A stretch of 64,000 nucleotides of DNA from Microbulbifer guangxiensis (lineage in GTDB: Bacteria; Pseudomonadota; Gammaproteobacteria; Pseudomonadales; Cellvibrionaceae): contig NZ_JAJSAQ010000001.1 in assembly GCF_021729075.1 (NCBI RefSeq), forward strand, positions 691,997 through 755,996, written 5' to 3'. The translations under genes and the position numbers were made by a program. The stretch's first letter is position 1, and every line of letters starts with the position of its first letter. Shown piece by piece: positions 24,857 through 33,212 of the stretch. The notes below the pieces were generated by a model. The model saw only the letters and a program-made list of their open reading frames with translations, was not told where the DNA came from and did not search any database.

Positions 24857-26191
24857 ATGCCATTTGACCAACAGGGAAACCGCCTGTCCGGTGCCAGTCC
24901 CGCCGCCCTCGAGTATTACCAGCGCGCCCTGACTGCCTTCAACCTCTATCGCGGCGATCCCTTCGCACTGCTGGAAGATGCCATCGCCGAATCTCCCGGT
25001 TTCGCCATGGCTCACCTGCTCAAGGCCTACCTGTATGCCACCAGTACCGAGCCGGCGGCCAATATAGCCGCCCAGAAGATCCTGGTGGCCACCCAGGTGC
25101 TGCCCCTGTCAGAGCAGGAGCGCTCCCACGTCTCGGTGCTGAAATCCCTTACCGGTGGCAACTGGACCGAGGCGGCAACGGCACTGGACTACCACAGCTG
25201 TCGCTTCCCCCACGATCTGGTAGCCATCCAGTGCGGACACCTGATGGATTTCTACCGTGCCAGCAGCCGCAACCTGCGCGACCGGATCGCGCGGGTGCTA
25301 CCCCAGTGGTCGGCGGAAATCCCCGGCTATTCACTGCTGCTCGGCATGTATGCCTTCGGGCTGGAGGAGTGCGCGGACTACGAACGTGCTGAAGCCTTCG
25401 GCCACAGCGCGCTGGAGCTGGAACCTTTCGACTGCTGGGCGCACCACGCCGTGGCCCACGTACTGGAAATGCAGGGCCGCACTGCAGAGGGAATCCGCTG
25501 GATGCAGGAACGTGAGCCCTTCTGGGCCGGGGAGGACAATTTCTTCAAAGTGCACAACTGGTGGCACCGGGCCCTCTACCACCTGGATCAGGGCGAAACG
25601 GAAGAGGCCCTGGAAATCTACGACGGCCCGATCCGCCGTGACGCCAGTGTCATGGCACTGGATCTCGTAGACGCAGCAGCGCTGCTGTGGCGACTGGTCC
25701 TTGCCGGCTGTGACGTCGGCGAACGCTGGCAGGAACTGGCGGACTGCTGGGAGCCCCACGCAGACGGTCACCACTACCCGTTCAATGACTGGCACGGCGC
25801 CATGGCATTTCTCGGCGCCGGCCGCCAGCAGGCACTGGAGCGGGTTGGTAACTGCCTGCGCGCCGGGCGCGACAGCCACCGCGAGGTGTGCCATTGGGGC
25901 TGGGAGACCGGTCTGCCCCTGGTGGAGGGATTCAGTGCCTTCTGGGAAGGCGATTACGGCAGTGCCATCCGCCATCTGCACAGCGCCCGTGCCATCGCCA
26001 ATACCTTCGGGGGTAGTCACGCCCAGCGCGACATCATCGACTGGACGCTGGCCGAGGCCGCCCTCCGACTGGGAGAACGCGGCACTGCAGAGGCGTTCTG
26101 TGAGGAACGCCTAGCAATGAAACCCGATAGCAACCACGTCCGCGAGATGGTCGCCCGTGCAAGCGGGGCGAAACCAACCACTGCCGGCTAG
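24857..26191 (+). CDS. TTC38-like tetratricopeptide-repeat protein
   Basis: 444 residues, soluble, no signal peptide, helical throughout. It matches the TTC38 (tetratricopeptide repeat 38) family: TSPAALEYYQRALTAFNLYRGDPFALLEDAIAESPGFAMAHLLKAYLY, LPLSEQERSHVSVLKSLTGGNWTEAATALDYHSCRFPHDLVAIQCGHLMDFYR, MYAFGLEECADYERAEAFGHSALELEPFDCWAHHAVAHVLEMQGR, NFFKVHNWWHRALYHLDQG, and ALLWRL. The His/Trp-rich HNWWH and WAHHAVAH motifs are invariant in the family. Molecular function is unknown, although the family is spread from bacteria to humans. The ATG at 24857 is preceded by AAAAGGATATCC, a fair ribosome-binding site. Confidence 0.85.
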   Translation: MPFDQQGNRLSGASPAALEYYQRALTAFNLYRGDPFALLEDAIAESPGFAMAHLLKAYLYATSTEPAANIAAQKILVATQVLPLSEQERSHVSVLKSLTGGNWTEAATALDYHSCRFPHDLVAIQCGHLMDFYRASSRNLRDRIARVLPQWSAEIPGYSLLLGMYAFGLEECADYERAEAFGHSALELEPFDCWAHHAVAHVLEMQGRTAEGIRWMQEREPFWAGEDNFFKVHNWWHRALYHLDQGETEEALEIYDGPIRRDASVMALDLVDAAALLWRLVLAGCDVGERWQELADCWEPHADGHHYPFNDWHGAMAFLGAGRQQALERVGNCLRAGRDSHREVCHWGWETGLPLVEGFSAFWEGDYGSAIRHLHSARAIANTFGGSHAQRDIIDWTLAEAALRLGERGTAEAFCEERLAMKPDSNHVREMVARASGAKPTTAG

Positions 26192-26400
26192 AAGACAAGG
26201 CGCCACCTCCGCCCTCGACGATCCCCAACTTCATCCACCCCGGCTCCAGGCAAGTGCCGGAGGATGCACCGCGCACACAAGCGCAGAATTCAACTAACCT
26301 GAAGACAGTGAGCATGAAATGTGACGCAGTGATCTGTCGCTGGCGCGCCTGCGTACTTGTGCGCTATAGCTCACAAAAAAAGCAAGCAAGGGGACTCAGC

Positions 26401-26910
26401 ATGGGCGAACTCGTACGCCTGGTCTACGCCAGCAAGGCTTCCTTCTTCCCGCTACCCGCCAAGAGTGGCGTCGAACCCACTGTCGCCCGTATCCTGATGC
26501 AGAGCCGTCAGAACAACAGCCGCAGTGATGTGGGTGGCATTCTCTATTTCGGCGATGGTTATTTTTTCCAGGCCCTCGAGGGCGAACGGGAGGTGGTGAA
26601 CGAAACGTTCCGGCGTATCTGCGCCGACAGCCGCCATCACCAGGTGACCACCCTTTCCCTGAAGACTGTCGCGGCAAGGCTCTTTAGCGACTGGTCGATG
26701 AAATATGTCCCCGCAGAGCAGTCCCTGCGACAGTTCCTCGGCCGCCGGGGCTACACCCGCTTCCAGCCGCTGCGCTTCTCTGAGGAGGAGGCCGATTCGC
26801 TGGTGCAGTTTTTCGAGCATGCACGGGACGAAAACGCAGAGGCAACCCGGAAAGCGAAACGCTTCAACCTGCGTGCGCTCTTCTCTCGCAAATCCCGCCT
26901 CGCCAATTAA
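26401..26910 (+). CDS. BLUF-domain blue-light photoreceptor
   Basis: 169 residues. The BLUF domain covers about 4-105 and binds FAD. The photocycle residues of AppA (Tyr21, Asn45, Gln63, Trp104, Met106) have counterparts Tyr9, Asn39, Gln57, Trp98 and Met100; spacing from Asn to Met is identical to AppA, but the Tyr-Asn interval is 6 residues longer (SFFPLPAKSGVEPT segment). The C-terminal 60 residues (ADSLVQFFEHARDENAEATRKAKRFNLRALFSRKSR) form a basic helix and no output domain, so it is a short BLUF that would signal by protein contact. The ATG at 26401 has AAGGGG about 6 bases upstream. No EAL or PAS gene is adjacent. Confidence 0.9.
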   Translation: MGELVRLVYASKASFFPLPAKSGVEPTVARILMQSRQNNSRSDVGGILYFGDGYFFQALEGEREVVNETFRRICADSRHHQVTTLSLKTVAARLFSDWSMKYVPAEQSLRQFLGRRGYTRFQPLRFSEEEADSLVQFFEHARDENAEATRKAKRFNLRALFSRKSRLAN

Positions 26911-27009
26911 TCCCGTCAATCCCGGCTGCAGCCAGCGAATTTCGGCGTTATAGTGAGATCCGCGTGCCCATCGGGGCGCGTGCTCATCGCTGAACCGGAT
27001 CCTGCCACC

Positions 27010-27729
27010 ATGAACGCCCTGCTCACTGCAGCTTCACTTCTCCTGCTGTTCCTCCCCCTGCCGTCATTCGCCAGTGGAGATTGTGCGATCCTGCTACACG
27101 GCCTGGGCCGCTCGGACGGCTCCATGGAGACAATGGCCGAGCGACTCGGTTCAGCAGGATTCCATGTGGTCAATGTGGACTACCCCTCAACTGAATACCC
27201 CATCGAGGCGCTTGCCGGTAAGGCGATCGCCCCCACGCTGGATCAGTGCGCAGGAAGCACGAAGGTGCACTTCGTGACCCACTCTATGGGCGGTATTCTG
27301 GTGCGCCAGTATCTCAGCCGCGTAACCATCCCCAATCTCGGTCGTGTAGTGATGCTCGGCCCACCGAACCAGGGCAGCGAAGTCGTGGATTCCCTGGGTG
27401 ATATGCCCGGATTTCAGCTCATCCTCGGAGATGCCGGCCTGCAGCTCGGTACCGGGAAAGAGAGTGTGCCCAACCGGCTGGGCCCAGCGGGTTTCGAAGT
27501 GGGCGTCATTGCCGGCACCCGCAGTATCAACCCCGTCCTGTCGCAGATCATTCCCGCCAGCGATGACGGCAAGGTCTCGGTGGAGAGCACCAGGCTCGAG
27601 GGTATGAGCGACCACCTGGAGATGCCCGTCACCCATGTTTTCATGATGCAGAATGATGCCGTCATTACGCAGGTGATCCACTTTCTGCGCCACGGCCATT
27701 TCCAGCGTACGGAGTCACCGGCATCCTGA
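27010..27729 (+). CDS. Secreted alpha/beta hydrolase (lipase-like)
   Basis: 239 residues. The N-terminus MNALLTAASLLLLFLPLPSFA is a signal peptide. The mature domain has the lipase layout: CAILLHGLGRSDGSMETMAERLGSAGFHVVNVDYPST (oxyanion HG), VHFVTHSMGGILVRQYL with nucleophile Ser92, NLGRVVMLGPPNQGSEVVD, a SMSDH/EGMSDHLEMPVTHVFMM end carrying the catalytic His. It resembles the PGAP1/EstA-type acetyltransferase-lipase group, about 230 residues in many proteobacteria. It probably acts in the periplasm on short acyl esters or lipids. Cys25 and Cys80 could form a disulphide. Confidence 0.82.
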   Translation: MNALLTAASLLLLFLPLPSFASGDCAILLHGLGRSDGSMETMAERLGSAGFHVVNVDYPSTEYPIEALAGKAIAPTLDQCAGSTKVHFVTHSMGGILVRQYLSRVTIPNLGRVVMLGPPNQGSEVVDSLGDMPGFQLILGDAGLQLGTGKESVPNRLGPAGFEVGVIAGTRSINPVLSQIIPASDDGKVSVESTRLEGMSDHLEMPVTHVFMMQNDAVITQVIHFLRHGHFQRTESPAS

Positions 27730-27802
27730 GCGCAGCCCCATCGCCTGCCCCTTGACCGCAGGCTGACATGCCACCGTCACGTCTCAGCTAAACTGCTGCC
27801 GA

Positions 27803-27831
27803 GGGACCCGCCAATTAACAGGCGGGTTCCC
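27803..27831. other. Hairpin between lipase-like gene and mscS
   Basis: GGGACCCGCC-8 nt-GGCGGGTTCCC, 10-bp imperfect stem with one bulge, 17 bases upstream of the mscS start. There is no T-tract, so it may be a weak terminator of the upstream gene or an mRNA leader structure. Confidence 0.4.
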
Positions 27832-27848
27832 GGCAATGGACAGCGGTG

Positions 27849-28844
27849 ATGGCAGCACAGCAGGACAGCACTGAGGCGATCAAGGAACTCCCGGAACAGG
27901 TGGACCGGGGTGTGGAGACTGCCCTGGACAAGGTGGATACCTGGGTTGCCGATGGCATTCAGCATCTGCCGAACGTCATTGCCGCGTTGATCGTCCTGCT
28001 GCTGTTCTATTTGCTCGGCCTGCTGTTCAGCTACCTTACCTGTCGCCATTTTGCCCGCCGGGATCGCACCAACCTCGGGGAAGTTCTCGGTGGTCTCGTC
28101 AAGTGGATCGTGGTCGGCATCGGTTTCCTGCTTGGCGCCACCATTGTCATGCCCACCCTGAATCCCGGTGACCTGGTTGCAGGTCTGGGTGTGGGCTCCG
28201 TCGCCTTCGGCTTTGCGTTCAAGGATATCCTGCAGAACTGGTTGGCCGGACTGCTGATCCTGATCAGGCATCCATTTCGCGTGAACGACCAGATCCGCGT
28301 CGGGGAATTCGAAGGCACCGTCAAGAGAATCGAAAACCGCGCAACGCTGATTCGCACCTATGACGGCCAGCGGGTGGTCATCCCCAACAGTGATATCTAC
28401 ACCAATGCAGTCGTGGTCAAGACGGCCCACCCCCTGCGGCGCAGCGAATACGATGTGGGTATCGGTTATGGCGACGGCATCGACCGCGCCTGCGAAGTGC
28501 TGGTGGATGCGGTCAGTAAAGTCGAGGGTGTGCAGAAAAGGCCCCCCGTAGAAGCCCTGCCCTGGGAACTGGCCGCGAGCTGGGTCACCATCCGCATGCG
28601 CTGGTGGACCAACAGCCGGCAAACCAATGCCAATCACATTGGTTCGGATGTCATCAGGGCCATCAAACTGGCCCTGGATGAGGCCCGCATCGACATGCCC
28701 TACGAAACCCGGGTGCAGCTATTCCACGACCAGACCGAGGAGAGCGATGGGGACCGCGGGCAACAGCGGGAAGGCTGGCCCGCCCCCCGGGACGGCAGCA
28801 CCCGCCCCCGCTGGCGTGCGCAAGCAGATGGGGAACAGCCCTGA
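27849..28844 (+). CDS. MscS-family mechanosensitive ion channel
   Basis: 331 residues from the ATG at 27849 (a GTG lies 3 bases upstream). Three membrane segments at about 38-60, 76-98 and 103-130; the pore helix and the start of the beta domain are GLGVGSVAFGFAFKDILQNWLAGLLILIRHPFRVNDQIRVGEFEGTVKRIENRATLIRTYDGQRVVIPNSDIYTNAVVV. This is the MscS signature (GFAxKDxLxNxxxGxxIxxxxPFxxGD). The YEV/H loop family and the alpha-beta cytoplasmic domain follow. The C-terminal 45 residues are disordered and Arg/Asp/Gly-rich. Releases turgor on osmotic downshock. The stop codon lies inside the first unit of a 17-bp tandem repeat. Confidence 0.93.
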   Translation: MAAQQDSTEAIKELPEQVDRGVETALDKVDTWVADGIQHLPNVIAALIVLLLFYLLGLLFSYLTCRHFARRDRTNLGEVLGGLVKWIVVGIGFLLGATIVMPTLNPGDLVAGLGVGSVAFGFAFKDILQNWLAGLLILIRHPFRVNDQIRVGEFEGTVKRIENRATLIRTYDGQRVVIPNSDIYTNAVVVKTAHPLRRSEYDVGIGYGDGIDRACEVLVDAVSKVEGVQKRPPVEALPWELAASWVTIRMRWWTNSRQTNANHIGSDVIRAIKLALDEARIDMPYETRVQLFHDQTEESDGDRGQQREGWPAPRDGSTRPRWRAQADGEQP

Positions 28845-28940
28845 GCGGAAAGCAGCCCTGACCGGAAAGCAGCCCCGAGCGTAAAACAGCCCCGAGCGTA
28901 AAACAGCCCTTAACGAAAGGCAGCCCGGAGCGGGATTCAG
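28839..28940. repeat. 17-bp tandem repeat array, six copies
   Basis: Six adjoining units of exactly 17 bases: CCCTGAGCGGAAAGCAG, CCCTGACCGGAAAGCAG, CCCCGAGCGTAAAACAG (twice, identical), CCCTTAACGAAAGGCAG and CCCGGAGCGGGATTCAG. Units start at 28839, 28856, 28873, 28890, 28907 and 28924. All end in CAG and start with CCC. The mscS stop TGA at 28842-28844 is in unit 1; elaA starts 60 bases after the array. Confidence 0.85.
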
Positions 28941-28999
28941 GTCCGGGAATCCGGTATTCTGGTGAACCTTCCCTGGCAACGATAAGACTCGCATTCACC

Positions 29000-29464
29000 A
29001 TGCAAGATTGGCACTGGTCACGCTTCGAAGACCTCACCCTGCAGCAGCTTTACAGCATCCTGAGACTCCGCCAGGCAGTCTTCGTGGAGGAACAGGACTG
29101 TGTCTACCAGGACGCAGACGGGAGGGACCAGCACAGCTGGCACCTCGCCGCCTGGCAACCACAGGAAAGCGAGCCGGAGTTACTGGCCTATCTGCGCGTG
29201 GTCGACCCGGGCTACAAGTACTCCGAGCCGTCGATCGGTCGGGTACTGACGGCACCCGTTGCAAGGAGAACCGGCCTCGGCCGCGAACTGATGGCGCGGG
29301 GGCTGGCACTGTGCGATACGCATTTTGGGCCCAGCCCTATCCGCATCTCTGCCCAGCAGTACCTGGCGGATTTCTACAGGGAGTTCGGTTTTGCGCAGGT
29401 CTCTGAGCCCTACGACGAGGACGGCATCCCCCATATCGAGATGCTGCGCCCAGGAGATGAATGA
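29000..29464 (+). CDS. elaA: ElaA-type GNAT N-acetyltransferase
   Basis: 154 residues, the usual length. ElaA hallmarks: FEDLTLQQLYSILRLRQAVFVEEQDCVYQDADGRDQHSWHLAAW, then YLRVVDPGYKYSEPSIGRVLTAPVARRTGLGRELMARGL with the acetyl-CoA loop RRTGLG, and ISAQQYLADFYREFGFAQVSEPYDEDGIPHIEMLRP. The substrate is unproven. A single gene; convergent with the SMR gene whose stop is 28 bases away. Confidence 0.92.
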   Translation: MQDWHWSRFEDLTLQQLYSILRLRQAVFVEEQDCVYQDADGRDQHSWHLAAWQPQESEPELLAYLRVVDPGYKYSEPSIGRVLTAPVARRTGLGRELMARGLALCDTHFGPSPIRISAQQYLADFYREFGFAQVSEPYDEDGIPHIEMLRPGDE

Positions 29465-29491
29465 CTGCCCCTGACACTACCGGTCTCCACT

Positions 29492-29821
29492 TCAGTGGGC
29501 AGAGGTCTTGGAAAACAGGTTGATAATCACAACGCCGGCAATGATAAACGTCATCCCGACTACCGCCGGCCAGTCGGGAATCTGCCGGTAAATGACTGCA
29601 CCTGCCAGCGCCACCAGCAGAATCCCAACCCCCGCCCAGATGGCATAGGCAATCCCTACCGGGATGGTTCGCAGCACCAGCGCCAGCATATAGAACGCGA
29701 GCCCGTAACCGACAACGACAATCACCGACGGCAGCGGCCGGGTAAACTGCTCGGAAGCCTTCAGTGCCGTGGTACCGGCCACCTCGGCCAGAATTGCGAT
29801 CGCGAGATAAACGTAAGCCAT
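29492..29821 (-). CDS. Small multidrug resistance (SMR) transporter, EmrE/QacE-like
   Basis: 109 residues, four membrane helices. The start MAYVYLAIAILAEVAGTTALKASEQFT at 29821 is used in preference to an upstream ATG at 29863, because SMR proteins begin with this segment and have Glu at 13-14 (here Glu13), the proton/drug site. PLPSVIVVVGYGLAFYMLALVLRTIPVGIAYAIWAGVGILLVAL contains the signature YAIWAGxG, and the fourth helix is VVGMTFIIAGVVIINLFS. Expected to export quaternary ammonium or similar cations, or guanidinium. There is a terminator at 29832-29860 between this gene and the upstream AbgT gene, so it has its own promoter. Confidence 0.92.
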   Translation of the reverse strand: MAYVYLAIAILAEVAGTTALKASEQFTRPLPSVIVVVGYGLAFYMLALVLRTIPVGIAYAIWAGVGILLVALAGAVIYRQIPDWPAVVGMTFIIAGVVIINLFSKTSAH

Positions 29822-29831
29822 CTTCCAATCC

Positions 29832-29860
29832 AAAAAAATGGGGGCTGCGAAGGCCCCCAT
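29832..29860 (-). terminator. Terminator of the second AbgT gene
   Basis: On the minus strand ATGGGGGC-7 nt-GCCCCCAT followed by TTTTTT. Very strong, perfect 8-bp stem. Confidence 0.85.
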
Positions 29861-29882
29861 CACTCTGTGAACCCGGATTGTA

Positions 29883-31460
29883 TCAGGGGTAGGTGTAACT
29901 GGCCTGCAGGCCCAGGGGAATACCCAGTGACCAGTAGATCACCAGGAAAATCGACCAGCACAGCAGGAACACCAACGAGTACGGCAACATCAGGGAGACC
30001 AGCGTGCCGATTCCCGTGCTCTTCACGTAGCGCTGGCAGTAAACCACCACCAGAGGGAAATAGGGCATCAGCGGCGTGATGATATTGGTGGAGGAGTCAC
30101 CCACCCGGTAGGCCGCCTGGGTCAGGTCGGGGGAGAAGCCCACCTGCATCAGCATCGGAACGAAAATGGGTGCCAGCAGCGCCCACTTGGCGGAGGCGGA
30201 GCCCACGAACAGGTTCACGAAGCCGACCAGAAGAATAATGCCCATCAGGGTTACCGGCCCCGGCAGCGCCATCGCCGCCAGCAGGTTGCCACCCTCCACC
30301 GCCAGCAGTGTGCCCAGCCCGGAGCGCCCGAACTCGGCGATGAACAGGGCACAGAAGAATGCCATGACGATGTAGTAGGACATGGAGCCCATGGTTTTCG
30401 ACATGGCATCGATGACATCCTTGGACTTCTGGAAGGTACCCGCCGCATAGCCGAACACCACACCGGGAATGACGAACAGCAGGAAGATCAGCGGCACGAT
30501 GGATTTCATCGCCGGGGCACCGAAGGCCGCCAGGTTACCCGCACTGTCGCGCAGGGCAGAATCCCCCGGCAGCATCCAGGCAATCAGTGCACCGATGCCA
30601 ACCAGCATCACCAGGGTGGAGAGCCGCAGCGCCCGGCGCTCGCGTGCACCGACTTCCTGCATCACCGGCATATCTTCCGGGTCGCCGTCGATCGCCACTT
30701 TTTTCAGTCGCGGTTCGATCACCTTGTCCGTCAGCCACCAGCCCAAAAGCACGATGACGAGGCAGGAGGCAGAGGTAAAGAACCAGTTGTTGAGCGGGTT
30801 CAGCTGCAGTTCCGGGCTGACAATCTGCGCCGCCGACTGGGTGAAACCCTGCAGCAAAGGATCGATCGCCGAGGGCACGAAGTTGGCCGAGAAACCACCG
30901 GAAACCCCGGCAAAGGCCGCGGCAATACCGGCGAGCGGATGGCGGCCGGCAGCGTAGAAAATCACACCGCCCAGTGGGATCACCAGTACGTAACCCGCGT
31001 CCACCGCCGTATGGCTGACGATGGCCACCAGGATCAACATGGGCGTCAGCAGCATCTGGGGGGTCACGCCGAGCAGCTTCTTGAGCACCGCATTGATGAA
31101 GCCACTCTGCTCCGCCACACCCACACCCAGCATGGCGACCAGCACTACGCCGAGAGGCGCAAAACCGGTAAAGGTGGTGACCATGTTGGAGAGGAAATAG
31201 GCAAAGTTGTCGCCGGACAGCAAGTTGGTCACCTGGACCGCCTCACCGGTAGCCGGGTGGATGGCATCGAAACTGACGCCGGAGAGCAGCATGGACAGCA
31301 CCCATACCGTCACCATCAGGATCAGGAACAACACCGCCGGATCCGGCAGCCGGTTGCCCACCACTTCAATAAAGTTGAGCGCACGATCGACCCAACTGCC
31401 CTTGCCCGGGCCATTGGGTGCATCCATCGGTGCGGCGGTATTTGCCGGAGATTCACTCAT
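29883..31460 (-). CDS. AbgT-family transporter (second copy)
   Basis: 525 residues from the ATG at 31460, preceded by AGAGGA at 7 bases; another ATG at 31499 would add 13 residues. It shows the same motifs as the first AbgT: FIEVVGNRLPDPAVLFLILMVTVW, NLLSGDNFAYFLSNMVTTFTGFAPLGVVLVAMLGVGVAEQSGFINA, SHTAVDAGYVLVIPLGGVIFYAAGRHPLAGIAAAFAGVSGGFSANFVPSAIDPLLQGFTQSAA, LVGFVNLFVGSASAKWALLAPIFVPMLMQVGFSPDLTQAAYRVGDSSTNIITPLMPYFPLVV. The sequences differ widely (Ala-Asp versus Ser-Glu in the AVDAGYV motif), so this is not a recent duplication. It follows trpS on the same strand after about 50 bp. Confidence 0.93.
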   Translation of the reverse strand: MSESPANTAAPMDAPNGPGKGSWVDRALNFIEVVGNRLPDPAVLFLILMVTVWVLSMLLSGVSFDAIHPATGEAVQVTNLLSGDNFAYFLSNMVTTFTGFAPLGVVLVAMLGVGVAEQSGFINAVLKKLLGVTPQMLLTPMLILVAIVSHTAVDAGYVLVIPLGGVIFYAAGRHPLAGIAAAFAGVSGGFSANFVPSAIDPLLQGFTQSAAQIVSPELQLNPLNNWFFTSASCLVIVLLGWWLTDKVIEPRLKKVAIDGDPEDMPVMQEVGARERRALRLSTLVMLVGIGALIAWMLPGDSALRDSAGNLAAFGAPAMKSIVPLIFLLFVIPGVVFGYAAGTFQKSKDVIDAMSKTMGSMSYYIVMAFFCALFIAEFGRSGLGTLLAVEGGNLLAAMALPGPVTLMGIILLVGFVNLFVGSASAKWALLAPIFVPMLMQVGFSPDLTQAAYRVGDSSTNIITPLMPYFPLVVVYCQRYVKSTGIGTLVSLMLPYSLVFLLCWSIFLVIYWSLGIPLGLQASYTYP

Positions 31461-31512
31461 CGGTTTGTCCTCTTTGTTATTGTTTTGCTCACCAGCCATA
31501 TCGTACCTGCCT

Positions 31513-32520
31513 TCAGCCGATCTTGCGGATACCGACCGCGTGACGGAGCTTGTCGATAAACGGTGCCGAGTAGACCCGTGCCTTTTCCGCCCCCTTTTCC
31601 AGCTCCAGCTCGATCTGTGCCGGATTGGCAAGGAGTTCGTTATAGCGCTCCCGGGCATCGCCGATCTGGCCATTGATCAGCTCGAAAAGCTGCTTCTTGG
31701 CCTCGCCCCAGGCGATGCCCTCCTCGAAAGCCCTGCGCATCTCGGCGGTTTGCTCCGGAGTCGCAAACGCCTGCCATACCTGAAACACGGTAGAGGTATC
31801 CGGATCCTTCGGCTCTCCCGGCTCCAGCAGGTTGGTCTTGATCTTGTTGATGTGCTTCTTCAGCTGCTTCTCGGTCAAAAACAGCGGGATGGTGTTGCCG
31901 TAGCTCTTGCTCATCTTGCGGCCATCGAGGCCCTGCAGGACCGCCACATGATCATCCACTACGGCCTCCGGCAGCGCGAAGTGCTCGCCGTAGTGGTGAT
32001 TGAAGCGCTGGGCAATGTCGCGCGCCATCTCGATATGCTGGACCTGGTCCTTGCCCACCGGCACTTTGTTGGCATTGAACATCAGGATATCCGCCGCCAT
32101 CAGGATCGGGTAGCTATAGAGGCCCATGGTGATACCGAAGTCAGAGTCCTCACCATCGGCCCGGTTGGCATCCACGGCTGCCTTGTAGGCGTGGGCGCGG
32201 TTCATCAGGCCCTTGGCCGTCATACAGGTCAGCAGCCAGGTGAGTTCGGGGATCTCGTGAATATCGGACTGGCGGTAGAAGACCACATTGTCGGTGTTCA
32301 GCCCCAGTGCCAGCCAGGTAGCGGCGATCTCCAGGGTGGACTGGTGCACCTGCTCCGGATCCTGGCACTTGATCAGCGCGTGGTAGTCGGCCAGAAAGTA
32401 GAAGGACTGGTTATTCTGGTCCTGGCTGGCGGCGATCGCCGGGCGAATCGCACCCACATAGTTGCCGAGGTGAGGGGTGCCGGTAGTGGTAATACCGGTC
32501 AGTACACGCTGTTTACTCAT
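31513..32520 (-). CDS. trpS: Tryptophanyl-tRNA synthetase
   Basis: Charges tRNA-Trp. 335 residues (E. coli 334). Class I signatures: [18 protein letters not shown] (HIGH equivalent TPHLGN) near residue 11-20, and [15 protein letters not shown] (KMSKS). Also [39 protein letters not shown] and [21 protein letters not shown]. The ATG at 32520 begins [10 protein letters not shown]; a longer open frame upstream is not needed. Downstream on the same strand is the AbgT gene. Confidence 0.97.
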   Translation of the reverse strand: MSKQRVLTGITTTGTPHLGNYVGAIRPAIAASQDQNNQSFYFLADYHALIKCQDPEQVHQSTLEIAATWLALGLNTDNVVFYRQSDIHEIPELTWLLTCMTAKGLMNRAHAYKAAVDANRADGEDSDFGITMGLYSYPILMAADILMFNANKVPVGKDQVQHIEMARDIAQRFNHHYGEHFALPEAVVDDHVAVLQGLDGRKMSKSYGNTIPLFLTEKQLKKHINKIKTNLLEPGEPKDPDTSTVFQVWQAFATPEQTAEMRRAFEEGIAWGEAKKQLFELINGQIGDARERYNELLANPAQIELELEKGAEKARVYSAPFIDKLRHAVGIRKIG

Positions 32521-32824
32521 AAACGCTATCAATTCCGTGCTGCATTCTCGGGAGTCAGGGGCGAATAATACCCTTTTCGGACACTGGATTGTACGCCGCC
32601 TAGCCCCGGGCTGGCGCCAATCAAGGCAGCCGCAAAACCAGGATTTCGGACATAAAATGACCAACCGGAAAATTGCCCGCCAGCGGTAACAGTCGACATT
32701 GTGGTTCGGGAAAAAGAGATAAGATGATGGCAGCGTCTTGCGACTGTGTTGTTCCCCGGCCACTGCCTTACACGGCCACCTTAGCTGCTGCTCAGGTATC
32801 GCGGACTCAGGGCCGCCGGGAAGC
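32521..32824. other. Intergenic region upstream of small membrane genes
   Basis: About 300 bases containing the trpS leader on the minus strand and presumably a promoter for the small genes on the plus strand. Nothing else is supported. Confidence 0.3.
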
Positions 32825-32994
32825 ATGGCCATCGATCAGGTTGCTGAAAAAGCTTCACAGACAGGACAGAATGTAAGGCAGAGCACTGAGCCTGCCTGGA
32901 AAATACTGCGGGGTTTATCAGCATTCTGATCGCTGTCTTATTTTTCGCGCTCTCCAGCAAAAGGGCTCAGCGGTGGATAGAAAATCAAAGCTGA
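32825..32994 (+). CDS. Small membrane protein with internal -1 frameshift (frame 1: 32825-32929; frame 2: 32911-32994)
   Basis: Frame 1 from the ATG at 32825 gives [30 protein letters not shown], then LSAF and a stop (34 residues). In the -1 frame the text continues as a membrane segment and basic tail: [26 protein letters not shown], stop at 32992. The two halves fit as one protein of about 56 residues. The junction is G-GGT-TTA at 32911-32917, an X-XXY-YYZ slippery heptamer in frame 1. It could therefore be programmed frameshifting, a one-G deletion in a G-run, or a sequencing error. Family not recognised. The next small gene begins at 32973, overlapping this one. Confidence 0.4.
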
Positions 32995-33212
32995 TCAAAG
33001 TGATGGGACTGGCAGCGGTGGCGATCATGATTGCAATACTCGCCGCCTACATATTCATACTGGTTAAAATCCGTGCAGAGATTCCCGTTGGCATTTTCAT
33101 TCTGCTCCAGGGCCTGGGTGTTGTTTCGGCCCTGATCCTTGTCCGACCACTGCTGATGAAAAATGGCTCCAAAGCGGAGACCCGTAACCCATCGGCGGCG
33201 AACAAGCCGTAA
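32973..33212 (+). CDS. Small two-helix membrane protein
   Basis: 79 residues if started at GTG 32973, which has AAAGGG 7 bases upstream; an ATG at 33003 is an alternative. Two hydrophobic helices are visible: GLAAVAIMIAILAAYIFILVKI and VGIFILLQGLGVVSALILV, with a basic Lys/Arg-rich N-terminus and a hydrophilic tail. No family recognised. It overlaps the frameshifted gene by 22 bases, which suggests translational coupling of two small membrane proteins. Confidence 0.55.
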   Translation: MDRKSKLIKVMGLAAVAIMIAILAAYIFILVKIRAEIPVGIFILLQGLGVVSALILVRPLLMKNGSKAETRNPSAANKP

